DNA from: Conoideocrella luteorostrata
Lineage: Eukaryota > Ascomycota > Sordariomycetes > Hypocreales > Clavicipitaceae
Length of the DNA: 64,000 bases
Direction of reading: 5' to 3'
Assembly (NCBI GenBank): GCA_032433595.1
Contig: JASWJB010000021.1
Span: 203,221-267,220, forward strand
The notes under the pieces were generated by a model. That model was not told the DNA's origin and made no database searches. It worked only from the letters and a program-made list of their open reading frames with translations. This document shows, one piece after another, positions 35,434 to 47,099 of the stretch. Each line of letters starts with the position of its first letter. The stretch's first letter is position 1. Both the position numbers and the translations under genes were made by a program.

Positions 35434-36860
35434 TTGTTACTGCTGCAAGTGAGAACATTACTCACTAATTGCGAACAGTCCCCCCAAGAACACAAAATGT
35501 CATCTGAGTACGCTACAACAACCAGAAAACTCATCTCTTATGATATTATATGTTCCGCGACAATAGAGCGTTATCTTTGCGGTCTCTATAAAGCTCAAGG
35601 AAGATATAACAAGGCTAAAGAGGTTTTACGTGGGACAATGGAGGATTTTGCGTTAGCATTACGCCGTGATAACGAGTCGGCTCTAACTGTGGTGCGCGAC
35701 CTAGTAGAGATGCTACGCGAACAGGGTAAAGTCGACAGAGCCAAAGAGGTTTACCTGTAAGCACTCAGCGGCTTAGAGGAGATCTTTGGGCGCCAGCATT
35801 TCTCGACTTTATCTATGGTCTTCGAATATAGGTCTTTTCTTCGAAAAATCAGTTAACTTTAAGAGGCTAAAAATGTCTACGTCTAATCCTTGACAGGTAT
35901 CTGGATAGACACTAAGAACCCTAGTCTCTTATTGCTGTGTATCCTTAATGAGCTTGGGGTGGTTTATGCAAAGCGGCGTAAGCTTAAACAAGCTGTTGAA
36001 ATGTATTAACACGCAGTTCAGGGATACGTTAGGGTCGTCGGAAGTGATCATTTATCCACCACTACCGCAGTTCTTAATCTTGGATCTGTGTATAAGGACT
36101 AGGGAAAGCTAAAAGACGCTGCTAGAATGCTTAGTTAGGGGTTATTAGGTCTTAAAAAAGTCCACGGAGTTACTAACAAGTGAGCTATAGAGACGGCAAA
36201 ATAGCTAACCGCGATATACATAAAAGAACGCAACTTAGGAGAGGCCCAGAAAGTATGCATTATAGCTCTGGGCGGCTCAGAGACAACCTTTAGTAGATGC
36301 CACGAGAACACCCTTGCCGTGGTCCTGGACTTAGGAATTATCTATAGGGATCAAATGCAGCTTAAAGAGTTAGACCAGATGCTTCGACGGGTATTTGATG
36401 GTTTCCAACAAACTGACCATGCTCTGCTTCCTGTTGTTCTAAATGTGCTAGGCACTGTGCACGCTTTGCAGGGCGATTATAGCAAAGCTGACGAAGAGTA
36501 TGATTCGGCGACAGAATGTCTAAGCAAGAACTAGTAGCCAGGCGACTTTTTAACCCCTATTGTGTTATATAATAAGGGAATTATTCTCTAAGCACGTGGA
36601 AAGCTTAACAAGGCGGAAGCATATTTTCAGAAAACGCTCTAAGATTTCTAAACCCTAGTCAGCCATAGTCACATCACAACTATAGCAGTAGTGCTTAAGC
36701 TTAGAATAGTATATTAAGAACAAGGAAAGTTCAAGGAGACCAAAGAGTTATACCAGAAAGCGCTCAAAAATTAAGGAGAAGAGATCTAGTAGCTTTCACA
36801 GAATAATAACTACGAAGCAGCCCTTTACTTCTAGAGGATGTCTACAGTATGCATTACTCG
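35434..36860 (+). pseudogene. TPR (kinesin light chain-like) protein, RIP-degraded
   Basis: The plus-strand frame has a 42-residue period over about 470 codons with typical TPR signatures: LCGLYKAQGRYNKAKEVL, LVEMLREQGKVDRAKEVYL, LNELGVVYAKRRKLKQAVEM, LNLGSVYKD, LDLGIIYRDQMQLKELDQML, LNVLGTVHALQGDYSKADEE, then ARGKLNKAEAYFQKTL. Two pieces of 108 and 71 codons are still open. Stops are RIP-type. Such kinesin-light-chain TPR arrays are commonly the C-terminal part of fungal NLR-like (NACHT or NB-ARC) proteins. No nucleotide-binding domain is readable upstream, so this may be a fragment. Confidence 0.75.
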
Positions 36861-37146
36861 CTGAATTAATAGCATAAATATAGATGTTTGTCTCACGTAA
36901 CTAGTTAATGTCAATTAAAACATTTTGTGTGCTATTAATTAACTATGTGTGCAACGAGGCTTGATATGGTCGTAAATTATGCTGCTCGGGTATTGCCTAG
37001 TACTTAAGTTAACAAGCTTTTATTGGGTTTCTATCCGCTTGTTGACTCAGTTAAGCAATAGTTTTTGAAGCCAATTGAAAACACAATATCTGGACAAAAC
37101 TCGCCGCATTTTTTTTATTTAAATAATTGTAAAACTAATTATGCTA

Positions 37147-37270
37147 CAGTGCCGTTCAGGTTCAGTGTCCGCTGGGTTACTTCTAGAATGTTAGTGCGGG
37201 GCTACGAAATCTGCGGCCCACTCTAACATATTAGTAGAGGCTCAGTGGACGCTGAACCTGGACTCAACTG
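37147..37270. mobile_element. TA-flanked MITE, copy 4 (best preserved)
   Basis: 124 bp between TA dinucleotides. Left CAGTGCCGTTCAGGTTCAG and right inverse CAGTTGAGTCCAGGTTCAG form ~28-bp TIRs. The inner part is also nearly palindromic (GAATGTTAGTG against CTCTAACATATTAG), so the whole element can fold. Confidence 0.88.
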
Positions 37271-37289
37271 TACCTATTTTTCAAGCCTA

Positions 37290-37620
37290 AAAACTCTTTA
37301 CTCAGTTTCCTTCTACTTGCTGAGTTATCTCAGTTAGTATAGGCAAAGCCTTTTCAAGCTCAACGAGATTTCTCGTCAATAAGTCTTGAGCATAATTCGC
37401 AGCGCGAGAATTGATCTGTAGCTAGGCTTTAACCTATAGTAGCTTTTCAGAAAGCTGCCTGTTGTCTGCCTCCACAACTTTCTTTTGCTTTGCTTCTGTC
37501 TCTAACGCATTTAATAGCTAGCAGATTTAATCTAATAGTCCTAAGTTCTTGGATGTTAAACGATTAATCTCTATACTAAAGCTAGGTTATACATTAGAGG
37601 GCTATTGGCTTATTAAAAAT
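37290..37620 (-). pseudogene. Decayed coiled-coil protein, C-terminal part
   Basis: The minus strand reads INRLTSKNLGLL, ICQLLNALETEAKQKKVVEA, DNRQLSEKLL, INSRAANYAQDLLTRNLVEL and EKALPILTEITQQVEGN with few RIP-type stops. Coiled-coil composition; no family recognised. Confidence 0.45.
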
Positions 37621-37899
37621 CAAAATTATGCAAAGGTTGCACTATCTTTGCTTACTATTAAGAGTTTTCTATTAGTAAAACCTAATTCTTAGAGAGTAGC
37701 TTCAAATGTTTCCCCCACCTGCTTTGCAAGAAGTCGATAGATTCTGACTAAATAGTCGCTTAAATTCTTAGCGAATATTAGGGCAAAAAACGTTTTATGT
37801 CCTAAAATTAGCTTCTAAACATATGCGTCGTTTGGCCTAGGGTTTAATCTGACTTCAGATGGCTTGATTGTGATACTGAGTCGATTATCTCTTAGATGT

Positions 37900-39400
37900 T
37901 AGAACAATACGCTAAAGTTAAATAATTTAACTCTATACAAAGGTGCTGGCACAACTATAGACAGCACTTATCTCTTTCCCGACGGCGATCCGTGTTACTT
38001 CGTCTAGTTTTTTCCGGCATGGTTTTTAAAAGAGGATTAACCAAATATTAGGCTCTAAACCGGCTGGTTTCCGCTGCTGAGGAAGTACTGTAAATAGGTG
38101 AATTAGATGTTATGTTCGTGAAATCAGGCGATCTTAGACCTTTTCTGATCATATGGTTAAGATACAGCAAGTCAATTTTACTACATATCTAGACACGAGC
38201 CCCCAATATGCTTAGTCCTTCTCCCAAAGTGTCAGCATGCTTCCAAACGCGCTAGGTGGTAACGGCATCCACTTCCAGCTATTATAAGGCCATGTTATAG
38301 TCCCGCGAAGATAGCTCGGGGAAAACAAAGGACTACTCGAAAGTAGAGTCCAATTTTTGCTTTTTATGAAGACGGGATGATCACCCGGGGGTGGATTTAG
38401 TAAGATAACGGTAGCTATTTTGCTCTAGCGATCACCACTAGGTGTATATAGCACTACGGGGACATGATTATGTGGGCCAATTACACCATATGGTTGTTTT
38501 GCATGCTCAAGTGGATTAACTAGCTGGTGAGTACTAGTATGTCAGCGCGCACTGGAGAGAGACCCGCGCGATGCATACGTCGCAAAATCACTTGCATATT
38601 TCCTAGCTCCACTGCTTGGTGTTTCTGCATTAAAAATTTGGTCTGACATTAAGTAGATAGGGTGTCTTAGGTTCTAAAATGCGCTGTTTATCGCCTATGC
38701 GTTTGCAGAAGAGTGTGGTAGACACTACGCCGCTAACTTGGTGGTCTGGTTCTTTCCATAAAGAATTTATCACCCCTAAGACACGGAGCAAACAGAGCTG
38801 GTTCTTGCCACGACTAAATGTCGAATATCAACTCACATAAGCCGTTTGTGGCGACTTTCCCCACTCACTGCCCGGATCCTGCTCATCTCACGGTAGGAGC
38901 AAATGCATCCGCAGCAACAGTATACTGTTTACTCACTAATGCTATCCACTTCTTTGGCGCAGCAATCGCATTCAAATGGCCTGATTGGGTTAATGTGGGA
39001 TAGGTGGGCCATACGAAAAAATGGAGTAAACGATAATTAACGGGTTTACTTTCTTAGAATAAAAGGGGCAGCAGATTAAATCCAGATTATGCGCCTAAAA
39101 AGGGCCTATAGTAAATATAAAAGTTAGAATTATGTCTGCACCCCTGCACAGATAATAGATACATGCATTCCGTATCTGTCACTAAACGTTTTAACACGTT
39201 GTAGCCTCAATTATTACGGCAGAGTTTCAGAAAAGTTAAGCCACAATATTATTGGTTTATTTAAGTATTAGTATTTGATGTGGTATTATATGCCCTTTAA
39301 AAGTATAGAAATAGCAAATCGGGGCACTAATATTGTCTGTTCCACTCTGTTCTATAAGGGTTTTAATCCACGAACAGCCATCTATAAGGATACGGGACAT
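37900..39400. other. Gene-free stretch, nothing recognised
   Basis: Weak frames exist (for example 61 codons from 38818 on the plus strand) but none shows a domain or a continuous relic. No element ends were found. Confidence 0.35.
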
Positions 39401-39419
39401 TTTCCTTCTGAGCTCCGCG

Positions 39420-40290
39420 TTAAAGAAGCAAACTAATTATCTTATTATTATCCCTTGAGGCCGCTAAGGTAAGGGCTGTTTTGTTTTCTTCATCTATACC
39501 CTCAATATTAGCCCCTTTGTCAATAAGTAGCTTAACCACCGGGGCATCGCACGCAGTAACAGCTGCATGGAGTGGTGTTGCGCCGTTCGTAAACGATAAT
39601 TTAATATCATATCCTTGGTCAAGGAAAAGGCAGACTATATCCTTGCCATAATTAATAGCGGCGTGAAAGTCTTCCTCTATAATTGGGGCTCCCTTGTCCT
39701 AAAGCGCCTTAACAATAGCATATAACTGAAAATCTCTTAGTATAAGCATTGCTTGTAACAGTGGTCGCAGGTGGTCTTTATTTATTAGTGCGGGATCAGC
39801 GCCCTTGTCGAGGAGAAGGCGAACACTCTCTACATTTCCATATCGCGATGCTATATGCAATAGTGTGTTGCCCAACAAGTCTCTAGCGTTAATATAGGCA
39901 CCCCTATCGAGGAGGAGATAGATAGCTTCTGTTTTATTGTACAAAGCCGCAAGATAGAGGGGTGAGCGTTTTTGTTTTCCTCTTATATAGTGTTAGCCTC
40001 TTAATATTTTTTTTACGCGATATAGTAAAATCCACGAGTAATAGACTCTAAATTAACGTTTACTCCTGCTTGTAACGCATAATTTATTGCGTTTATTTAG
40101 CTCTTTTTAGCACTAAATCGTAATGTCTTAGTTAGATTACGTTTATATAATTGTTCCCGAAGCTATCTTATAAGCTTTAACTTAGTTCTCGAAAATGTGT
40201 TTAAAGAAGACACGTTAGAAAAATAACTAATTATTTCCATAAGCTCTAGTGGCAGGCTGGAAAGGAACGACTTTTCATGACGAGTTAAGT
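39420..40290 (-). pseudogene. F-box/ankyrin-repeat protein, RIP-degraded
   Basis: The minus strand reads an F-box-like start (SSLPLELMEIISYFSNVSSL near 40240), then after decay at least four ankyrin repeats: EAIYLLLDRGAYINARDLLG, NTLLHIASRYGNVESVRLLL with DKGADPALINKD, INYGKDIVCLFLDQGYDIKL, GATPLHAAVTACDAPVVKLL with IDKGANIEGIDEENKTALTL. An 81-codon part is still open. A former SCF adaptor-like protein, now non-functional. Confidence 0.75.
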
Positions 40291-41344
40291 TTTTGCCTTG
40301 CTTATGCCTCTTAATGTCTTTACGTAATAACTTTTTACCACGTTTTAAGGCAAAATCTATGCTGTTTCGAAAGCTTTTATATAGATAAACTAGTAAGCTA
40401 CTGTCCTTAAGAACGAATAACAGAACATAGGCACATTGATATAATTTTTAAATACATGATAGAATAGGTAGCGTTCTATATCATGGGTTGCCATTATCCA
40501 GCTGCTCTATAAACGGAAAAGGCTGGCTTTCTTAGTATTAATACTACACAATAACAAGCTATATTTAGATGACAGGAAACTTAGTTCCACAATTCACATC
40601 TTCGAGACCAGAAGCAGGTCGTGTAAATTTACACAATTCGTTACTACGCGGGTCTTCGTATTTTTTTTTTTAAAAGAGTGAACCCAAAGAGAAAGCTGTA
40701 TCTCTAAGAGCAAACTCTTTAATTTAGACTTGGCATAACTGTAACGCGGCATAATCTACCACGCCTTGGTGAGTTGTTGAAGCCGACTAACGGCGCTTCT
40801 GGCGGATAAAAGTGGCTGGAAAACCATTCAACGCCAAACCCCTTAACAAAGAAATCCTATCATTAGAAGTCAATTCTCTCAACTAGATCGGTTCACCTCT
40901 GCTGCGCAGGTAAGTCTTTCTCTCATTGTCTTGGTCTATTTATTGGTTTGATAGGATAGTGCCCACGAAGCCTGATAATCGCATTTGAAATGATTCCTCT
41001 TAAGAAAAAGTGGCACGCCTATTGAGGGGCACCGTTTACGCACTAACTAACTAATTTACGATCTTGCTTAATTAGATGTACTGCATGAACGTGGATTAGC
41101 ACAGTTTATTAATCGTGGTAATTCTGTATCTCAAGCATGCTAGCCACAATGCATATTACTGCTAGTCTTAGTGAATGATAATACTTAGCTAACCATTAGA
41201 TGGGTCAGGAGACTAAAACCCAACGTATCACGAAGTGAGCAGCTATAGTCAGTCTAGTTTCTCGAGAAACGTCGTATTGAAACTCCTCCAAAGAAATAAC
41301 CTAAGCTAAGGATTTGTTTCGCGGATATCTTAAGTACGCTATAG

Positions 41345-44300
41345 AGGCCCTTTTCTGCGCCTTTTGGGTTTTCGCCTGCTTTTAAACACTATCTTATGTT
41401 TTGCGACTAAATCTAGATGGAGCGCTTGCTCAGGCAGTTCCTATTTCTCTGTATATCCTTCAAATTCTGTTAAGTATCGCGCTTTCCTATTCCGTACTAT
41501 AACCCTTTTTATAACTACTCCTTCATAAAATCCTTTAAAATCTCTTCCTTTAAATTCTTTTCGCAGGTTCTTACTGATGTCCTCTTCTAAAACAAATCCA
41601 TAGCTTCCATTCTTCTATCTTAAGTAAAACTAAACCTTGCGCCTATAACACTATTTCCCGAGTAAACAGGCTACTAGATATTGACTATTATAAGCTAATT
41701 CCGGCTCTACTGCTATCTTATCTGCCTTTGGTATATCTTGTGAATATCTATTCTAATTGGCTTCTAACTTAGATGATGCAGAAGTGTACTCTAAGGCAAG
41801 ACTTATATAATCTTCACAGAGGAGCATTAGGTCTATGATTATCCCCTCATTTGTATAGATGTTGTTTTGAGAGGCTTCAGGATTTAGAAGAGAAGGATTA
41901 TCGTCTAAGAGTTGTTCCTTGTTATATTTAAAGTCTATTTCCGAGGATAGAGTACCAGGTGTGCAAATGCTTCCTTCGTCCCAGACAGGAGAATGTGTCT
42001 CGTTCAGTTGCAATGCCGAGGCGCTTGCAACCCCATCTTTCCAATTCGCTCCATTTAACGGCCGTTTTAATAATAATGTTGGGCTACCATACTATATGAA
42101 GCGCACATTAATACTGTTTTTCTTACTGAGTAACTCTAAGTCCCCACTTATCAGGTCGTCGTCCCTTAGTGTCGGGATACTATAGACGTCGTTAAGATAG
42201 TTCTAGAAAGATTCTAGTAATAAAAATACAGCCGGACATCTTGTATCAAGACAATTAAGGCTTGCTTAATTATCCTGGATCCTAATGTATAAAGATATGC
42301 ACTTCGAGATATGCCTTCTCTATGCTGCTCTGTCGGAGTACTGTCGCAGCCGTTTAACATCCCCCGGGTCAGTCCGCCAGATACACACAGGGCAATAGCT
42401 AGCACAAGCGACGGCATGGCGAAATGTAACCAGGTTATAGCGAAATGGTATTTCGTTCATTTCTACGTGAGCTTCACAATGCTTAGCCCACGCCATAGAA
42501 TTTGTTACCTACTCGCTACAGATAAAGCAGAATTTTGCAAAACTATAGAGTCTAAGATATAATTCTTTGTAGCAGCAATAAACATATTTCCATTGTTTTT
42601 CAACAGGCAAACTGCAAAAGTACTAATTAGCAATCTAGCACTGCGACAAGGTGGCAATTGCTTACCTTGCTATTTTATGTTAGCACTCTTAAACAGGATA
42701 AACGCTATTCTTGGGCTAAAGAGCACTCTAATACGCAACTCTATAATCCGTATTACGCAAATATATTAAGTCTTTAACAGTCTGCTTTTATATTTCGGTT
42801 TGTGGAAAGACTTAAGCTTGCATAGTTATCGCAAGCCTTAGCCGCTCTAGAGGTAGCATATGCTTAATTCGATTGAAATAACTTTTGTGCTAGTCTATTT
42901 CTTTATAATCCTTATTAGTACTTTCGTAATTAAGTTTCTGCTCAATTTAAGCCTTTCTTAGCTTGTTCTGCATAAGCGCTTTCCGCCTACAATAGCCTAC
43001 TATGCGCTGCATTTTCAAAACAGCAGCGTTATCCTTCGGGTTAGCAGCAGCGATTCTCAATGTGAGCTTATTTATCTCTTTAGTAATAGAAGAGTACTCC
43101 TGGCTGCTTTAGAGCTCTTGAGTTTTTTTAGTAGGCAGACGAAATTTTAAATCCAGGTTCTATCTTATTATTACTAAGAGAAAATCTTCTGCTAGATCTT
43201 TCCAAGGTAACAAACCTTGGTATATAGCTACTCCATCCACAGAGCAAACGTTTGCAAAATAACTTTAAATAAGAACGTTTGTGTTGTTTTGCGAAGCAAA
43301 CTTTAGAATTAATCCGAGTAAGTATCTAGCATCTAAGATAAGCTCTAGATTAGTAATTATAGCTAAAAAGATTGATGAAGTCTTACCGTTGCAATTAATA
43401 AGTGCTTTACGGCGTATAGAGTGAATGCTAAGTCTATTTGTTAAGCTAGCCTGTATAGCCTAATCTGATGCTTGCTTACCCCACGCAGTGGGACATCTTG
43501 CCTTCATTGCTAGTCCGTCCGCACACCATTCTGGAAATACTAGTTGTTTAAGGATATCGTCTGCCCACTCAAGAACGCGATATTTACGGCTTTTAGGTGG
43601 TCTTGCTTCTAATATTTCATTAAGCGTGCGATAGTGTGCTAATGCTTTGGATGAGATGACATTAGCTAGCCAATGTACGATAGGCTGGGCCATGAGAGGT
43701 AGATAAAGCCCCTCTGAGATGTTTATCCGTTTAGCAAAAGGATGCTTAGGTCTATAAGCTGGTTAGTCATTAGAATCTTGGCTTATACGCAGTGACTACG
43801 CACTAATTAATATTTTTCGCCTTACAAAACTCCCTTGTGAATTTAAACTTTATGTCTGGCTGTCCCTCGTAGTAGCCGATTATACATTCAAGGTCCTGTA
43901 GTTTACACTTAACACTCGGTCCAGTGAGTCATGACATAGCTCAGCTAACATACCTTATATGTTGCCTGGCAAACCTTAGCTAATCTTGCGGAAGTATAGC
44001 AGTGCATATTAAGCATGTTAGTATTATCCACTTAACTGCCTTTATGAATATAATTATACCAGTCTTCTCCCTAGTGAAACCCTTGCATTATTATGTAGTT
44101 ATTAAGTGTAAAGTATTTTTTTAGAACTTTAGCTTGCTTCCCGCTTAATAGCCTAATTTTTTTAGCTAGTTTGCCTTTAATATACTATTTTATAAGTAAG
44201 CAAGTGCATTGTTCTTATGAACAAGGGGAAACCTACCAGCGCCATAGACTGGCTCACTTCTGCTGGTATTTACAAGTTTACTGTAACGTTGTCTCGGTTC

Positions 44301-44697
44301 TAAGCACTGCAAAACTTTCGAATTTAATTACGCACGCTATGTACTATAGCTCGTTGTTTAGGGTTGTTTACCTTGACCCGCCCTTTCATCGTGTGAGCAA
44401 CGAATTCAGCAAAGTGTTTCAGTGTCTGCATGTCTTGCGGAGTTGCTCGTGGAAATTGCTTCACATATCTAATCGTGTTAGTATTTCCGGTTATACTTAA
44501 CAATAGGCTTATGCTTACGAATACCATAGCTTAAGCGACTTCTTGTATTGTTCTTGGCTCTTCAGACTAATTATGCGGTAGACGAAGTGTGGTGTGACAT
44601 CAGATTTATCCAAGGTTAGACCATCTTCCACTGCCTTAGCAAAAAGTAGGTCAAAGTCCCGCTTTTGCCGCTTCTGGCCAGAATTCGCGCGAGGCAT
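41345..44697 (-). pseudogene. DUF3435/C2H2 tyrosine recombinase relic (Crypton/Starship-captain superfamily)
   Basis: A nearly full-length gene can be read from ATG 44697 (MPRANSGQKRQKRDFDLLFA). A 50-bp intron (44469-44518) has the branch site TACTAACACG. Then come QDMQTLKHFAEFVAH, NYIIMQGFH, GEDWYNYIHK, CYTSARLAKVCQATYK (recombinase box I Arg region, about 43985), FKFTREFCKAKNIN, PIVHWLANVIS, HSIRRKAL (H-x-x-R box, about 43420), an intron starting GTAAGA near 43391, SYFANVCSVDGVA, and a C-terminal zinc-finger part (CFICSE, AWAKHCEAH, CPVCIWR, RHISKC) ending in a basic tail near 41345. This matches my recollection of fungal DUF3435 (FluG-annotated) tyrosine recombinases, which integrate or excise DNA and include Starship captains. 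At least ten RIP-type stops make it dead. Confidence 0.75.
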
Positions 44698-44879
44698 CTT
44701 TTGAAAAATTCAATAAAGTATAAGAAGGTAGAGAACACTAGTTCAGATTTTGGAGCGGAAAGGCTGATTTAAATAGCTACAGTGCAGTGCGGGTTCTGCC
44801 TGATTCCTAAGGCAAGCTCCATTATCCGCAGGGCTCAGTTATCTATGATCTCCAACTTTCTTACGGTTTGATTATAAAT

Positions 44880-44945
44880 CACTCAAAGCTCAGGGGCAGC
44901 TCAGGAGCAGCTCAGGGAGCCGAATTGAGCTCAGTGAGCATCAGG
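44880..44945. repeat. Short direct repeats of CAGCTCAGG
   Basis: Three to five spaced copies of (G)CAGCTCAGG/AGCTCAGTGAG occur just upstream (about 190 bp) of the recombinase relic's start codon. They could be recombinase-associated repeats or simple sequence; I cannot decide. Confidence 0.4.
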
Positions 44946-45030
44946 TGATTAGCGCCTGAGTTTGCATGACTAAAAGCGGCGGTGCAAAGCGTCGTGATTC
45001 ACGTTGAATAACACAATAAAATAGCTAGAT

Positions 45031-45287
45031 CTGACGTGGGCTACGCTGGTCGCTCACGTGACGGATCCGACGTATAAAAGGTCGAATACAGCCCGTCAGT
45101 AGATAGAAATCAACAACTACCTTAAAAACCATCTGAGAACTAACTTGTGCATTGCCTTTTTTTGTCTTCCTTTATTAAAATACTTATAATACTAATACTA
45201 TAGCTAATATCGATAACTAATGTGTTACGTCCAGCATCCCACTAGTTATATCCTGCACGTAACGTGCTACAACTAGCACGTAACAGG
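45031..45287. mobile_element. LTR-like dispersed repeat, copy 2
   Basis: Same orientation and landmarks as 2632-2866 (TCACGTGACGGATC, GTATAAAAGGTCGAAT, TGTGTTACGTCCAGCA). After the common end the motif GCACGTAAC is repeated twice more. Fewer C-to-T changes than copy 1. Confidence 0.55.
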
Positions 45288-45658
45288 ACTGTACGTAAAT
45301 TAAAAGTTAAGTTATTTTGTTATCTTTTATAGTTAAAATAGATTTATTAAAGATAAAGATTATAAGGGGAATCCTAACCCTAAAGGTTTTTGTAATTAAA
45401 CTATTAAAAGAAGTATAAAGAAGGATAAGATATTTAAGATATATAAAGAACATAAATTACCCTTAGTAAGTTAGGTTTTTAACCTATAATATTTCTTATT
45501 GTTCTCTGTATTTATATTCCCTTTTACCTAACCCTTTATTATATAGTGAATATCTATATTAGACTGTCTTTATACTAGCTATAGAGAAGTACTCTAGTCT
45601 GATAACAAATTAGGAGGCCTACACAACGTTATTTTTAAGAGTTAACAGTTATTTAGTA

Positions 45659-46058
45659 TGTGGGCGGAAATGATCCTCTAGGGTGACAAGGTTGCATTCA
45701 CGTGAGTTGTAGACTTAGCTAATTTAGTTAGATTAAATAGTATAGCTATAAGTAGCGCGATTATGCCCTTCTAGAGGCAACAAGAAGAATTATCCAGGAA
45801 TTAATAAAAGTTTTCCCCCGAAGTTTACTTAGCTTTTATACCTTATATATTTATTTATTATTTTATTTAATTAAAGTGCGTAGTTACTCCACAAGAGGCA
45901 AGGAACCTACAGAACTATTTAATCTCGGCAATAGGAAGACTACTACGAATTACTAAAGGTCTTTGCGAGAAGCCTTTACCTTAGTGTACGGAGCGTTGCT
46001 AGGTGTGTGTCAGACCTCAGTATACGTGAGTGTTGGGGGTGTGCCTTTTGGGTCGACA
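45659..46058 (+). mobile_element. LTR, family D, copy 2
   Basis: TGTGGGCGGAAATGATCC to TTTTGGGTCGACA, 400 bp, same orientation as 7321-7714. Contains GTTTTCCCCCGAAGTTTACTT and the AT-rich TTTATTTATTATTTTATTTA block. The next 35 bp resemble those after copy 1. Confidence 0.75.
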
Positions 46059-46099
46059 AATTAGTAACCTAGATAACCCTATGCAAACCATAGCTAGAC

Positions 46100-47080
46100 G
46101 GGATAGTCACACAACAGGTTAAGGTCCTAGAGGACGCGCGGCAATTATTACCCAAGCCCCCACTAGAGTATACTGACTGGTTTAAACGTCAACCTCACAC
46201 GGTTCAAATCGATCTTGCAACAGGTGGTAACGGTGTTATTTTCCACGAATTGACGCACGTGATTAGGGAAAATAATCGTACACTCCACAAAGAACCCGGA
46301 TCAGGATACTATTAGGAAGGTGTCTCCAAGCTAAGATATAGCGAGGCCACGAAGAACGCCGATAGCTATGTGTATCTCGGCATTGGAGCAAGATTGATCT
46401 CTCCGAAGGGAGGGCAGCAACCTATAGCGGTTTTGCCTCATAGGCAGGTCGAGAGGTTAGTTGGTATAGGCGGCATAGGCCACAAACGCGATGCTCCTCC
46501 GGGACTCGTGACGTACATTGCAAAGCCGTCTCCTTAAACCTTTCCACCCAGGCCGCCTCCTATGAATGTACCAGACAACAACAAGGATAAGGGCAAAAGA
46601 AAGAACAAGGAGACTCATACTATATGCTCCAAAAAAACTGGGATAAGTTGCAACCCAACATTCACGACCGCAACCACAGCCACAGCCACTTGCAGTAGGG
46701 CCTATCCCAAAGTATTTATCCACCCACTAAACAAGAAATAGGTAGATATTTAAAACAGCATCTTTAATGCTTTTAAGAAGGCGACCGTTAAAGATATTAC
46801 TTAGACACCCTAAATAACAGCCGTGGTAACAAGTGAAACGAAGACAATAGCCACAAAAACGGCCACTGCCCCACAAACCGCTAGCTATCACAGCTTTAAA
46901 GCGTCGAACACGGTTTCAGAAGGTGCAAAGACGGCTATTAGTAGGGCCCCGAACACGGCAGAGACGGTCATCGTCACTGGCAAACCAATGTCCACGACCA
47001 AGACAACGGCCTCCAAATCTCTAACGACAATGGCAAAGCAGATTAAAAACACGTCTTCCACTACTAAGAGACCAAAATAA
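46100..47080 (+). pseudogene. HExxH metallopeptidase relic with Thr-rich tail
   Basis: One plus-strand frame runs from VKVLEDARQLLPKPPLEYTD through GVIFHELTHVIRE (zinc-binding HExxH at about 46231), GSGYY, EGVSKLRYSEATKNADSYVY, to a Lys- and Pro-rich linker and a Thr/Ser/Ala-rich C-terminus (85 codons open, 46823-47080). HELTHV followed by a Tyr/Gly region and NADSY is typical of the M35-like (lysine-specific/deuterolysin-like) secreted peptidases. About seven stops, mostly RIP-type, interrupt it. The N-terminus and signal peptide are not found; the family D LTR ends just upstream and may have removed them. Confidence 0.6.
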
Positions 47081-47099
47081 GGGGCGGTTCTGTGCTCCT

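Noticed and set aside
41222..41260. Possible LINE 3'-UTR fragment (GAAGTGAGCAGCTATAGTC)
   Set aside because: The similarity to the 4-kb LINE is too short (about 20 bp) to call.
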